64,000 nt of DNA from Allium sativum (lineage: Eukaryota > Streptophyta > Magnoliopsida > Asparagales > Amaryllidaceae), in assembly GCA_030737875.1 (NCBI GenBank), contig CM060909.1, positions 392,407,565 through 392,471,564 of the forward strand, written 5' to 3'. Numbering within the stretch: the first letter of the stretch is position 1; every line of letters begins with the position of its first letter. Below the pieces are notes generated by a model. That model was not told the origin of the DNA. It searched no databases and was given only the letters and a program-made list of their open reading frames with translations. The position numbers and the translations under genes were made by a program. Shown in pieces: positions 46,260 to 59,360 of the stretch.

Positions 46260-49200
46260 GCAAAGGGACAAAATGAAATTAAACATTGAACAGATTGAGT
46301 ATTGAGTAAAATAGAAAGAATATGAAAATACAAAACCCAGTAACATGTTGGATGTTCAACACAAGAATAAAACTGCAGTCCTTTACTGTCGAAGTGACAA
46401 AATAAAAATGAATGGGTAATAGGCCATTCATATAAAAATAAAATACAGTTGCAAAATTTTAAAATTGAAGTGCAAGCAACCAAGCCCGTTGCCATACATG
46501 CAAAAGACAGGTTTTGAATGCTAAGCATGCTAATAACAAATCCAACCCTCAATAGTGCTAACATTAAATTGTTGTGGTGCCATACTATATTGGCCATGGC
46601 TGTAGATTTTTAAAAAAAGGTGAACGAAAGTTAATAACATACAGAAAATAACCCTGTTTGAACATTTATATCCATACCAAATAGAATACTGTCATGTAAT
46701 GAAATCCAAGCTATTGCATAGTTGGGTTTAGTAAATCTCTCTCACTACTGCATATCATAGTCAGTGGAGAAAGAGCAAAACAGAAAAGATGAAAGTAATG
46801 GCTATGAAATTGAATAAGCAAATGTAAATAAAAATTATTCCACTCCATAGTAAAGAATGCAATATGCATATTAATACATTGGGGATTATTTTATATATTT
46901 TTATGACAGTGAAAGTCATATTAGCAATCAATAATTTCGGACTAAAACAAACAGCAGAGATTATCGGCATGTAAGCAAACAATTATGTCATGTCCCTTTG
47001 TTTTAAAATCTCCTTTTCTAGTAATGATGTTAAACTACTTCTGAATTCTGATTAAACAGAATAAAAGAAGCAAGACAAACAATTACAATATGTAATTTGC
47101 AACCATATTTGTAATATACATTTTTTTCATGAGGCTTGTAAGTTTGCTAATATGTATCATATAAAAGCTATTCCATGGTATAGCTGATTTTTACTATAAT
47201 TTTTTGAAATTTACATTCAAATTATTTAATAACCATCCCAAAGTCTTTCCATAAATTTAAATAATCAAATAAATATTTTAAGTAAGGAATTGAACTCCAA
47301 ATCTTCGTATTAGTTCAAAGTAAAAAAAAAAAAAAAAAAAAAAATGAGTTATTACTCCAGTCAAATGAATATTTAAACAGCACAAAACTTAACATTCGAT
47401 TTGATAGTTTTTGAAAATATTTTTATCTTTATTTTAAAGTTAAAAGGTGATATTCTAAGTCTGTATATTTATTACAACATCCTGAAAGCAAATTTTGAGT
47501 ACGGAATATAAAGAAAAATAATCCCTTATAAACATAATCACTACTATCCTAACATTTGACAGATGCCAGAGTAATCATTGCATGTTGGTATATTCATAAG
47601 TCTAGCCGTAAGTTTGTTACCAAGAAACAACCCATGGGCATGAAAATGGCACAGACTTATAATACAAAAACGACCTAAATATTTTGTAAATTGATAAGGT
47701 TATTTGTAGATCACCTAAATAATCAAGCACAAAAATATTTTGTTACCATTAGATAACTGCCGGCATGTACTTTATGTTGTTTACATGAACAAAAACACGA
47801 TGCTTGATAGATTATATCTAATCCAAATTCATGTAAATTATTTAACCATAAATATTAGCACATAGTCATAACATATTTCATGTAAATGTATCATAATAAA
47901 TTCATCAAGAGGTTAATTAGCTTTAGTTAAACAATGTTTGAGACTGAGACCGGCATTAAATTGATTTCTATTTGTTTCAGGGGATGAGGAAAGGAAACAC
48001 AGTAATCAGGGTACAATTTATTCTTATTAGATACATTTTAATTCTAACATGAAAATAACATTGCTTGTACGATTCTATTTTTTTTCTTTTCTCAACCACA
48101 TTTCTCGAAAATCATCCTAAGAAACAATGAAAAAATAGCTAACTTACTTTTAGCTCTGCCTTCCATTTTACTTTTAATTGCTATATTCTTTCTCGATAGA
48201 AGAGAACCCAAGAAGTTGGCAACATGCTAATTCTATGTCTACTCTTTTCAGAATCTTACATGACCAAGAAACTTAGTTTGATATGTACCAATTCAAAAAA
48301 TGGTGATGAAAATTAAATTATTAATATATATTAATAAATATAAAATAACAACTGGTGAAATTATGAATTCATATACTCCTACCTCCAGTTCAGTTGAATC
48401 TTAATTTAAAAAGGAAATAAGGATTCAACCAAGTGAATATAGTATTATTAAATCTTATATAGTAATATTAATAACTATATTTTTTTGGAATTATGATATC
48501 TATACTATACTATTTAATTTAATATTGGTTTCCGTAGCTTTGAATCCCCATCCAGATATTACTTATACATTATTGATATAGTTCGTTAAGACTACATGGA
48601 CCTATTAAATATTACTTACTTTCATTTCATTTGATACTTTACCTCTTGATATAGTTCGTTAAGAATAACGACTATTGATGTTTTCTAACGACCTATTATT
48701 TTAAATAACATTTTGGTCACATAGCCAAGAAAAAAAATTCAAGTATGAGGAAAGAAGTAAACGATTTTAACTGAAATGTATTGCTAAGACTAAAAAAACT
48801 GAATAATCTCAAGATTTTAACTCTCGCTCCCTCATTAAAATATTATATATAATACTCTCATATTTATACAAATTATGATCATGCAGTTTACATGGATTTA
48901 TGTTGTGATTGTAAACCATATATTCATATAAATAACTGCAATTTCAAAGTGAAACTTAGAGTTCAATTTATACATTGCAGCTCAGCTTAAGTATATTAGC
49001 TATCTAATTTGATTATTTTCCTGACTTTTTCATCCAGCAATCTCACCAAGTCCTTGGTCAATGTACACAAATTCAGTTCCAACTACTCATGCAACCATTC
49101 ATGTCCTTGTACTTGGATTACAATTTTTAAATCGGCTATAACGGAAACAGTTGTTAAAAATACATATGACCTGACAGAATGAAATATGATTGAAACCAAT

Positions 49201-49730
49201 GGTGAATTCAAAGACAAAAAGAAAACAAAACACTCAAATTGCAATGTGGCTCTGATCTAGTAGTAATATAAAGCATTTGCTTTTGTAAACAAATTTGCAA
49301 CTCTTACTCAGGTCCCAATAACATGGAGCATCATGTAGCAAACACACAAAAATATGTAAATCCTAATTCTTCATACTGATCCACAATACAAAGTATTTGA
49401 TATTATTTTATGCACCTTACATTCTAAAATAGAAAGAGTAAGCATACAGTGGTTTACTAAGAAAACAAAAGGGTTTCACTTCCAAATGTATGGTAGTTTC
49501 TTAAGAAAAGACGGAGATTACAGTAAACTCTTGCCTAATGGAAATAAGGAAAACTTCAAATCATGAAGAATTGAACTAATAATTCGTAGAAAAAATTATT
49601 ACAGAAGATCAAATATGGTTATAAAAATAATAAGCGATAAGGCAAGTACTTTACAGTTGAACAACACAGCACTGACAAAATTTTACACGTATAATATAAA
49701 GGACTTGCAAATATTTTAGTAAAAACTTAT
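46260..49730. other. Long AT-rich non-coding region
   Basis: I see no convincing gene. Poly-A tracts (47323-47344) and a repeat ttgatatagttcgttaag at about 48574 and 48650 are present. A 138-codon minus ORF at 46181-46597 has no motif beyond the exon-like end noted separately. Confidence 0.4.
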
Positions 49731-49733
49731 CCT

Positions 49734-50280
49734 AGTGGGTTCTTCAAGAAAAGAATGATGACTGATTACGAGGATTTAAGAATTAATATGGAATTTTCAG
49801 AAGTGAATATAAATCAAATAAATATAAACTGTAGATAAGTTATAAATTAAACTTAGATACATAGCAATTTTAACTACCCATAATTTAAAATCATGCCAGT
49901 ACTTGTGTAAAATCTGACATTAATATAGAATTAATTTTGGTAAAGTTAGCAAATGATGAAAGATGTCCGGTACTTGGAAAATAAATTGTAAAATGTATTG
50001 CTTTATATCACAAATGACATCCTAGAAGGTTCTTCAAGAAGCAAATGTGGACCGAGCTCGTGAATAAAGAGTTCATTCTTGAAAATAATCAAGAGTGAAC
50101 ATAAAATTAAATGAAACTAAATTGAAGATAAGTTATAAATTAAACTTTGATACATGCAATTATAATTACTTGCAATTCGAAGTTACATAAATACTTTTGT
50201 TAAAATTTGATATTTATACAGATGTCTTTATTTCGGTTAAGGTAGGAAATTGTGAAAGAATCCAATATTGGGATAACAGA
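49734..50280. repeat. Diverged tandem duplication, unit about 292 bp
   Basis: The copy from 49734 and the copy from 50026 share, in order, ggttcttcaagaa, agataagttataaattaaac, gatacat, aaaatctgac/aaaatttgat and a closing ggtacttgg/caatattgg. Several indels separate them. Confidence 0.7.
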
Positions 50281-50973
50281 TGGGGAGAGATATTGGTTTA
50301 TATAACAAATTCATTCAATGCAATTAACAATGATCCGTTAAATGCCAAAATTTGAGTTTGAGCTTTAAAAAGAAGGTGCGACAACTAAAAGAGAATTAGA
50401 GCATACACGTTTAAAATTCTAAAGACCATTATTCATCCTTCACAGTTTTATTCAGTTGTGTGTTTGAAATTTCAGTTACAGTTTAATTTAGAGAAGCTGT
50501 TCCAATTGTACTTTCTTTTCTTTTACATGAAAGTAGAAACAATAATTACTTGAATAAAGATTCAAAAAAATGATGAAAATTTCGTATGCGTACATGAGAG
50601 AAAGGTATAATATGATATAATATATCACTCTGGATGCTTATATATTTGGAAAAATTCTGCAATTGTTTTTCTTGTTACATGAACTTGAAGCGAATATACA
50701 CGATTTCAAATCGAAAAGTGTAAACGGATACGTTGCTTTTGATATGTTATAGCTAAAATAACCAGCGTAATTATCCTTGAAACATGTGCAAACATGCATT
50801 TGAGATAACAATGTACATAATGAACCAAAATGCAGCATTTTAGGACATATCTTGTGGAAAGAACCGTAAAATAAAAAAAACCAATGAAACAAAAACAAAA
50901 ACAAAAAAGGTACACTAATCACAATTTAACTGAATAGTTTAATAATGTATGTTTAATAATGAATAGCGGGAAG

Positions 50974-51885
50974 GAATGTGTTCCTTGAGTTCTTCACGTA
51001 TGTACCATATGTTAATTTTGAACATAAACAATTTTTAATACAAAACATGCTTAAACTTTAAAATGACGGTAGTCATGTTCGAAATGAGGACTTCGTAAAA
51101 ATGATGTATGAATGAGATGAAATAATGTACGTTTTGAAGGTGCTTTACAACTGCAGCCGAAAATAATGAAATAAAATTTGTACTAAATGAAAAACTGAAC
51201 CTGCCGCCACAGTTGATGCATTGAAATGAGGAAAAAATTAGCATATTCTTCAGCCCTTGTTAACTTGGCATTGCGTGCATCTTTGGACTGGATAGATAAT
51301 ATTTAATGTATATGCCATTGTCAACTGGGCATGCAACCACTGTTATTTTTAAAAAATAACAACCAAGTTTGCAGCATTGTCACAAATATATTTGGAGAGA
51401 TAATTGTAGAATCCTCAGTTTCCAAATTTTGATTTTTCCACATAGATAAAAGACTTAAAGCTATGGAAAAAGTTAGGAAGAAAGGATAAATGTCCTTGCA
51501 TCACTCTGCTAAAAATATAAGGATACAAATCATATACAGAAAATGTAGCTATATATAATCAGCTTTGAAGTGCTATATATGAATGTTTTTTTTCAAGTTT
51601 AGCTTTACAAAAACAGGAAGTTAATTTCAGGTCATGTTCAGTAATAAAAAATATTTGAGCTTATAGTAACTACATAACTTAAAAATTCAGCTTCCACGGT
51701 GTAGATTTAGAATTCAATTCATGGTACACAATTCATAGCATCCTCACATTTAGCGGCCCCTAAATACGGTAAATTTAGTGATTACACAACTGAGCTTGAA
51801 AATTTAAAGCATAATAAATTTTTAATGCAGAAAGATGTTTTGAATTTTAAATGGGACATACGTGAAGAACTCAAGCAACACATTC
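50974..51885. repeat. 912-bp interval bounded by 33-bp inverted repeats
   Basis: 50974-51006 (gaatgtgttccttgagttct...) and 51853-51885 are inverted copies with two mismatches. Similarity continues weakly inward (ttaattttgaac / ttaaaattcaaaa). It may be a TIR transposon of unknown type; no target duplication was recognised. Confidence 0.6.
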
Positions 51886-54333
51886 TCTTGAGTGTAATGA
51901 AATAAAGCAGAAGACATACATGAATAACTGAACCCTTATATTATTTGACTAATATTATTTTTCCAGAAGGATTTTCTAGGATAGAAACTGTACGACTATT
52001 TCAAAATAGCATTATATGATGGTAGAGTACGGTGCATTCATTGATATGGACCCTAAATTACGATGAAATGCTTCGATATAGATATCTCAAGAGAATTATG
52101 TACTATATTTTGGTCTTAAAAAAATCAAATAAAGAAATGTACGGAAGACAACATTCAAATGTGATTTAAATATATAGAGCTCAATAGTCCGCACACTTTT
52201 TTTTTATGTTACTTTTGTTTCTTTAAGTTCTCTACTAAGATCACAAACAGTTAAATTGATCAATTTTTTTTTAATACACATCACTAAAATAACTGTGATA
52301 AAATAGGTTGTTGTGTTTACTCAAATACTCATTGGAAAATGATTTCAACAACCGTATTACCTTCTGCTTGAACTTGTTCACAGGTGTGAATATCTATGTA
52401 CGTTTGAAAGGCATTTCCACAGTTTTTTTGTAGGCACTGACATGACTAATACAAAATTGAACCATTGAAATCCCTACAAAGTGAATGGCAAAGTATTTCT
52501 AATAGGAAGATAAAAAAACATCAAGTGTCCGTGCTTGAATGTAGAATAAACATATATTAAATACCAAAGCTATCCCAGCACACAATTGTATGTTTCAATT
52601 TCAAAGAAAAACATCAACTGCCCAACATCAATTCAACAAACATAATTAAACAACTCAAACAATAATTTTGATAATTAAATCAACTCACTTAATGATTTGC
52701 CTCGGGTAGATTATAATAAATGAATCGAAGAACTAAAGCAGAGATAGATGGTGAGAACTAGTGGTGTAGTCAGAAACAATGGATGACAGGGTCGCAATTT
52801 AACTAACAGTGCATGCTTGATATTAACATAAAATAATAATGGACAAATTTTAACGTAACTGAAATGATTACAAATGGTGAAGATGATAATGCAACCATAC
52901 ATGAGTTCTATGAAATGTTTTTGATAATTATGAGTTTATTTTGTGATATCCTTGGTCTGTATATGCAAACCCATGTACAAACCATAATCAATTTTCATCC
53001 ATTTTGCAGATTGATCTTGAACTACTTTGCAAGATCAAACATTCCAAATAATTATTTCGGTTTGCTCATGTTATTCTGTTTACTTAACCTAAACCAAGAA
53101 TGGTGCTTTTAGATAAAACAAATTATGAAAATTAAGCTTTCTTTTACTAGCATACAGACTGTTGGAGCTTTAGGATGAGAAAATATACTAGGGTGTAGGC
53201 AAAAGTATATCATTGAATATAATGATGCATATATTCCTACTAAACATCTCAGTACAAGGGTTCAAATTTTAGATATTTCAGAGCTAGAACTAATCAATCT
53301 TACAGTTGAATGTGATCTATAGGATTGATATTTTTATGACAATATCTTATTTCTAGACAGCTAAGGGCCAAGTTTTTATTAATTGCATTTTCATGTCTTT
53401 GTCTTCAGTAGTTATATTTGTACTGGATGTCCTTAAAGAGAGAGGGCCGATGAATGATCAAAATCCTAATAGGTTTAGCTGACTACATTAACTTCAAATA
53501 CTACATAGTTATGATAATTCACAGATAAGAATGGTTGCATATTAACGATAAATTGATTAATAAATCAAAAGGATATTTTTATGACTGTATTCATGTTATA
53601 ATACCGACTAACTTTTCATAGCCATCATAACATTGCATTACATGTATTCTGAATAAACACAGGTTTGAAGTAAAAGCTATATCTGGTGATATATATTATA
53701 ACATACACTCTTTTCCAATTTAATTTGCTAACTGAATTTGAAAATGAGTTTACAAGAAATAATATGCTCAGACTAGCAGTAAAGGGAAAGATAATAGATG
53801 AAAAAGGAATATTTTCCATAGCCAAATTCTTCTTCTATGAGCATCATGTGTCCTTTTTACTTCCATATTTGCAAAAAGGCTGCATTTCTAGGGAAACTAC
53901 CTTTCTCTAAGATGCTTGTGTTTACAATATTTTCTTCTATCAGGTTCTTGGAATTATCACAGTGTTATTAAATCAACATATAGTATGCTTCTGTTATAAT
54001 TTGAGCATCATCTGTTTATTGGTTTAAAGACCGCAATCTACTGTATCAGTTCTCTATGTATATTGATTTAAAAATAAAATATTGGTTTTATGACAAAGCA
54101 ATATTAGTTCAGGTGAATTTATTATAGAAATGCTATACATTTTCCAGTGGAAAAACCTAAGTGCATAAAAAACAGATGTATATAGCAAGTCAGTTTCGAA
54201 ATTCCAGCAATGGCTTAATCCCCTACTACTCCGACATACATCTACGACTCACACAGACTCCATAAAATAAAATTTTACCACATAAATTGAAGTCACTCTG
54301 CTAAATTTGAAGCTACTCCGTCTGTATCATCAA
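51886..54333. other. AT-rich non-coding region
   Basis: Only short ORFs without motifs are present, and I see no gene or terminal repeat. Confidence 0.4.
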
Positions 54334-54559
54334 ATCCGACCTGAGTGAAAACATTAAACAAAAAGCATTTTACGATAAGAAAAGAAAGATCTATGGTCAT
54401 AAATAATAACATAATGCTAAGTAGTTCAATAATTCTGGAAGTTGAAAAAATTTATTGTCACAGAAAATATGTTGATAGAAGGGAAGAACAAATAAAAATC
54501 CATATGCTTCCCTATTTACCTGGATCTATTTGTCGAACATAGAAACTGGAGTTATTGAG

Positions 54560-54751
54560 CTAACAGTTCTCGAATTTGGCTCTACTCTTACAGAAACTAA
54601 AGCGATGAATCTGGAGATAGTGCCGAGGCGACGTGGTGGTTGACCGTTTTGGGAGGGAACGAAATACTCTTTGGTGCGGTGAGCTATTAACGGAGAAGTG
54701 GGTTGGGGAAATGGAGGTGAATGAGGTAGGGTTTTCCATTATAGCCGCCAT
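54560..54751 (-). CDS. Possible first exon with organelle transit peptide
   Basis: The minus-strand ATG at 54751 gives MAAIMENPTSFTSISPTHFS, then a Ser/Thr/Arg-rich, acid-poor stretch (RVFRSLPKRSTTTSPRHYL) typical of chloroplast or mitochondrial targeting. A donor-like ct|gtaagag occurs near 54589. Downstream exons were not identified; an acceptor-like cactcag at about 54340 leads to phases that soon stop. It may be a truncated gene. Confidence 0.4.
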   Translation of the reverse strand: MAAIMENPTSFTSISPTHFSVNSSPHQRVFRSLPKRSTTTSPRHYLQIHRFSFCKSRAKFENC

Positions 54752-54933
54752 TCAGGGGGAAAATTATAAGCTCTTAATTTTACCTTGTTTGGACCGCAAA
54801 TTGAAAGAAATTGGCAAAATTAGTCGGATCGGACAGTTTCTGCTGTAAATAAAATCTGACCAAACACGAAATTTTTTCTTTTATAAATTTTGTTATTCTA
54901 GCTCGTGTCCTAAATGAAATTGGTCGGACACAG

Positions 54934-55014
54934 ACATGTGTTTTTAGACCCGAAAATGATCGGATCTGGTCGAACATGTGTTTTTTACCCGAAAATGATC
55001 GGACCCGATTGGAC
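54934..55014. repeat. Direct repeats of about 41 bp
   Basis: acatgtgttttt..acccgaaaatgatcgga occurs twice, followed by a partial third copy. Confidence 0.75.
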
Positions 55015-55115
55015 ATGCCTGTTTACATCAAATTTTATGTTTTTATTAAACTTTCTTTAAAATATATACCGAATTATGAGGAATTCGAACGAACATGGAC
55101 CAAACGTGTTTTTTA

Positions 55116-55300
55116 GGGGTGAGATAATTCGGTCCAAACCGAATTAACTGACCGAACCAAATTAATTGGCCGGTTTAATTCAGTTGTGTTTGTTGATTAG
55201 TTGGATTTAGTTTTTATTTTTAAATGAATTTGGTTAATGGTTTAGCTTTGGTTTAACAAAAATAATTTAACTGCACCGATTTAACCGAACAAATTGTTTG
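55116..55300 (+). mobile_element. Half of a ggttcggtt-type MITE
   Basis: The left end aggggtgagataattcggt and the aaccgaatt-rich body match the MITE at 21545-22004, but no right terminal repeat follows. Confidence 0.45.
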
Positions 55301-55579
55301 CTAAACAGTGAATAGTCAGCTGGCATAAATATAGATCAGTGATGGTCTCTCTTCAATTCTACAGTTTCCAAAATCAATAACTACAAAGCCAGATTTAGGT
55401 CTAGCTGAAAGTGAAATAATAAGAATACGAAAGAGCATCCATTCACTATTTTTTTCAATTTCCAAAGCCAAGCAATGGAACTCGTTCTCTCTCCTGGATA
55501 TTTTTCTAATGGAAGAGCTGGTGAAACAAGAAACGTTCGGAGCTGGTGAAGTATATTTTTCTAATGGAAGAGAAAAATC
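55301..55579. other. Short intergenic stretch
   Basis: gtatatttttctaatggaag occurs twice (about 55495 and 55551). I see no gene. Confidence 0.35.
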
Positions 55580-55869
55580 TGGATTTCGTCGTGTAGATTT
55601 TGATTTATGTTCAAATCAAAATTTAGAAAAGTCGCTATGGAATTCCTTTGAAATTTATAAATATATATTTATATTATAAAAGGATTTTAAATATAGATCG
55701 AATATCGATATAACTGGGAATTTTGAAATATCGAACTATAAATCCAATTGGAGCTATACGATATTCTGTGTGAATATATATACGATAATATATATTTATT
55801 TATATTTTATTTAATTGTTTTTAAATATAATTATATATTTAAATGGGTTATTTAGAGCTTTAAAAATAG

Positions 55870-56110
55870 TCAGTTTTGCAAACGACCTCCGTTTTCGACG
55901 AAACTAATTTTGTTGGATCCGCAATATTAAATTATTGTTAGATTTCAATTTTCGTGATTTTGAAGTCAGAGTGTGGCCGTATGGATTTTAAATGTGAAAA
56001 ACAGTCAGTATTTTGACGGTTAAAAATACGCTATGTGAGCAAACGGAGTCGGAATTCGACGAAACCAGTTTCGTTGGGTCCGTAGTGTGGAACTGAAGGT
56101 GTATGCCAAT
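55870..56110 (+). repeat. Duplicated U3 module
   Basis: Two copies about 165 bp apart: ttcgacgaaactaattttgt (about 55896) and ttcgacgaaaccagtttcgt (about 56057), each followed by tgg.tccg. It corresponds to the module at 8460-8760. Confidence 0.75.
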
Positions 56111-56210
56111 TTTCGTGATTTTTGGATATTGTATGTGATCGTACAGATTTTTAGAAAATAAATACAAGTAATGGTTCAATAAAATGGAATATAAAAATAA
56201 TAAAAACTAC

Positions 56211-56220
56211 TCTATAAATA
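56211..56220 (+). promoter_or_regulatory. LTR TATA box
   Basis: tctataaata is followed by a pyrimidine-rich leader, about 150 bp downstream of the U3 module. Confidence 0.55.
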
Positions 56221-57599
56221 TAGCATCTACCCTCTTAACCTAGTTTCTATTTCTCCTCTAGTCAAACACAAATCCGCCGTCACTCTTCTTCCATCTCCAG
56301 TAAATGATCGATCTTTAAAAATCCTTAGAAATCAAAGTAAAATCTCTAAAATCATAATATATATATATATATATAGGTTCGTAGAGTGAATCTCTTCGAT
56401 TCGGTACCATCTTTAACAGGTGTGATTTTCGTTTGGTGAGCTCGACAATATACAGCGTGCGTTCCTTGCATTCTAGGGTTCATGATTTCATGGATTTGAG
56501 AGTTCGATTCTTGTTTAGAGTATCGTATTTGGGTTGAGGGGTTGATTTCAGTCTTATGTGATTTTTTTTTTTGTGAAATCCGAAATGGAAAGTGACGCAA
56601 TTCACTGTAGGATGCGAAGCGATGCTGAAAATGTCACGACACAGGGATGGTGCGAGTTTGATGATTTTGATATGGAGTTGTGGAAATTTCAACGAGATGA
56701 ACATTGGTGTATTCCTAATTCATTTCAGTGGTTTATAGATGCAGAACGGGGTGTGAGAAGCTTGGTCATGGTGCTGGAGTAATCTCTGGATGACGGGATT
56801 TGGAAAAAGGGGAGAAGGGTACTGTTCACATGGGTTGAAGGGCGGTTGGGCCGGGTTGTTAGTGGTAAGGCCTGATATTTAAAACAAATTAAGTTAGTTT
56901 TTATTTAAATAAGGTATTGGATCTTATAAATTGAATATCTTTATCATACTATATCAAAATTTCGAACGGTAAGATCCGTCAGGATCGTATGGACGGTGGC
57001 TACCCAATGGAACTGACTAGGAGTGAATCTGAGCTTATTACAATTTATAGTGAAATAAATTGTCAAAATCGAATCAAGCGATGGTTATCATTATTAACGA
57101 TGATCGCCCAAAGTGAGTAAAACTCACCAACTCTATCAATTCATATTTTATAACGTATTTTTAGAACTGCTAAATGATGATTGATATCTGTGTGTTGACT
57201 GTTTGATTGAATTGCTGATCGATGGTTTGAAATTATAGATAACGATATACATATAAATTGTTAATAGAATATTGGTTCTGTTTATCAAAATATTTCATAT
57301 CGAAATGAAATCGATGTTATTATATTGTTTAACATCTATGATGTAGGGAAACAGGTTGGAGAGATCCAACTGGATTCCTCAATATTTATTTTACTGTTTT
57401 CATATATTGTAATACGTGATGTGATATATAATCTGTGTTGATTACGTGTGTTGAATGATATCGATCATTGTTATTTGGGTATTTGAAATACCGTAAGAAA
57501 TACTGGGATGTAGAAAAGGGGGTTTTCAAAGTCTATTTTGAAAATGAATTACTTATATAAAATCAATGGATTTTATATATAAAAGGAAAAGACAAGTAG

Positions 57600-57980
57600 A
57601 AAAGTAAAATATTTTGAAACAAATATTTAAGGAAAATATTTGTGAAACAAATAGAAAAGGAAATATTTGTAAAACATTTACAAATAGAATTAAAAAGGAA
57701 ATATTTATTTGTTAAATAAATAGAATAAGACAAAAGGAAATATTTATTTGAGAATAAGACAAAAGGAAATATTTATTTGTTAAATAAATAGAATTGAAAA
57801 GGGAATATTTGTAAACTATTTACAAATAGAATTGAAAGGGAATATTTGTAAACCATTTACAAGTAGAATTGAAAGGGAATATTTGTAAAACATTTACAAA
57901 TAGAATTAAAAAGGAAATATTTGTAAAAACATTTACAAATAGATTATAAATGGAAATATTTATTTATGAAATAAATAGAG
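57600..57980. repeat. Tandem array of 33-38 bp hairpin units
   Basis: Repeated units have the form ggaaatatttgtaaa..atttacaaatagaatt or ggaaatatttatttgttaaataaatag. Each unit contains its own inverted repeat (atttgtaaa/tttacaaat or tttattt/aaataaa). About ten units are present. Confidence 0.85.
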
Positions 57981-58119
57981 TTATAAAAAGGGAATTTGAA
58001 AGGAGATTTAAGTGTTAGAAATAGAAAAGAGATTTCGTATGAATAATTCTATAAATAGAAGTATATATAGAATTTGGAATTGGAATATTATATTAAAATA
58101 CAAAATCAAAACTTAATGG

Positions 58120-59360
58120 ATTATATAAAAGAGTTAATTGATTTGAGTTAATCAAATAGAGTTAAATCGAATAAAGTAAATTGATTAGAGTTAGTCGAAT
58201 AGAGTTAGCCAGTTAGAGTTAATCAATTAGAGTTGACCAGTTAGAGTTAATCAGTTAGAGTTAATCAGTTAGAGTTAACCAGTTAGAGTTAATCAGTTAG
58301 AGTTAACCAGTTAGAGTTAACCAGTTAGAGTTAATCGATTAGAGTTAAATCGAATTAGAGCTATTCAAATAGAGTTAATCGAGTTAGAGTTAGTCGAGTA
58401 TTAGTAAATTGAATAGAGTTATCGAATATTAGTTTATTCGACAGGAGTAACCGAATAGTTTATTCGACAGGAGTAATCGAATAGTTTATTCGACAGGAGT
58501 AATCGAATAGTTTATTCGGCAGGAGTAATCGAATAGTTTATTCGAAAGGAGTTAATCAAATATAGTCATTCGAAAGGAGTTATCGAATATTGGTTATTCA
58601 AAAAGAGTTATCGAATATTGGTTATTCGAAAAGAGTTATCGAATATTGGTTATTCGAAAAGAGTTATCGAATATTGGTTATTCGAAAAGAGTTATTGAAT
58701 ACTGGTTATTCGAAAAGAGTTATCGAATATTGGTTATTCGAAAAGAGTTATCGAATAAGGTTATTCGAAGAAGAGAATTAATCGAATATTAGTTATTCGA
58801 AAAGAGTTATCGAATATTGGTTATTTGAAAAGAGGTATCGAATAAGGTTATTTGAAGAAGAGAATTAATCGAATATTAGTTATTCGAAAAGAGTTATCGA
58901 ATATTGGTTATTCGAAAAGAGTTATCGAATATTAGTTATTCAAAGAGAGTTAATCGAATATTAGTTATTCGAAGAGAGTTAAATTGAATTAGAGTTAGTC
59001 GGATTAGAGTTATTCGAATATAGTTTATTCGAAGAAAGAGTTATTGAATAAGGTTATTCTAAGATTAGAATTAATCGAATATAGTTTATTCGAAAAGAGG
59101 TAATCGAATATTAGTTATTCGAAATGGATATCGAATATTAGTTATTCGAAAGGAGGTAAACGAATATTAGTTATTCGAACGGGATTATCGAATATAGTTT
59201 ATTTGAATAGAGTTAAATTAGTTATCAAATATAGTTTATTCGAAAGGAGTTGATCGAATATAGTTTATTCGAAAGGAGTTAAGTGATAAGAGTTAATGAT
59301 TAAAGTTAATCGAGTTAAAGTTAATGGAGTTAGGGTTAATTGATTTGAGTTAATCAAGTT
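58120..59360 (+). repeat. Minisatellite of 14-bp and 26-28-bp units
   Basis: The array starts with 14-bp units of gttagagttaatca type, passes through 26-bp units ending caggagtaatcg, and then 28-bp units gaatattggttattcgaaaa. Later units combine ttattcga and tcgaataa as short inverted repeats. The gradual change along the array suggests local amplification of successive variants. Confidence 0.9.

Noticed and set aside
46181..46597. 138-codon minus ORF as a complete membrane protein
   Set aside because: Hydrophobic residues follow from T-rich codons; only the last 25 codons sit behind a plausible splice acceptor, so I list just that segment.
44814..54751. One minus-strand gene from the transit-peptide exon to the terminal exon at 44814
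   Set aside because: Reading phases of the candidate exons do not join, and nearly 10 kb between them lacks further exons.
56558..56782. 74-codon ORF as a gene
   Set aside because: No recognisable motif, and it lies in the leader of a large LTR.
58120..59360. Regularly spaced repeats resembling a CRISPR array
   Set aside because: Repeat units are contiguous and degenerate with no unique spacers, and the setting is plant nuclear DNA; it is a minisatellite.
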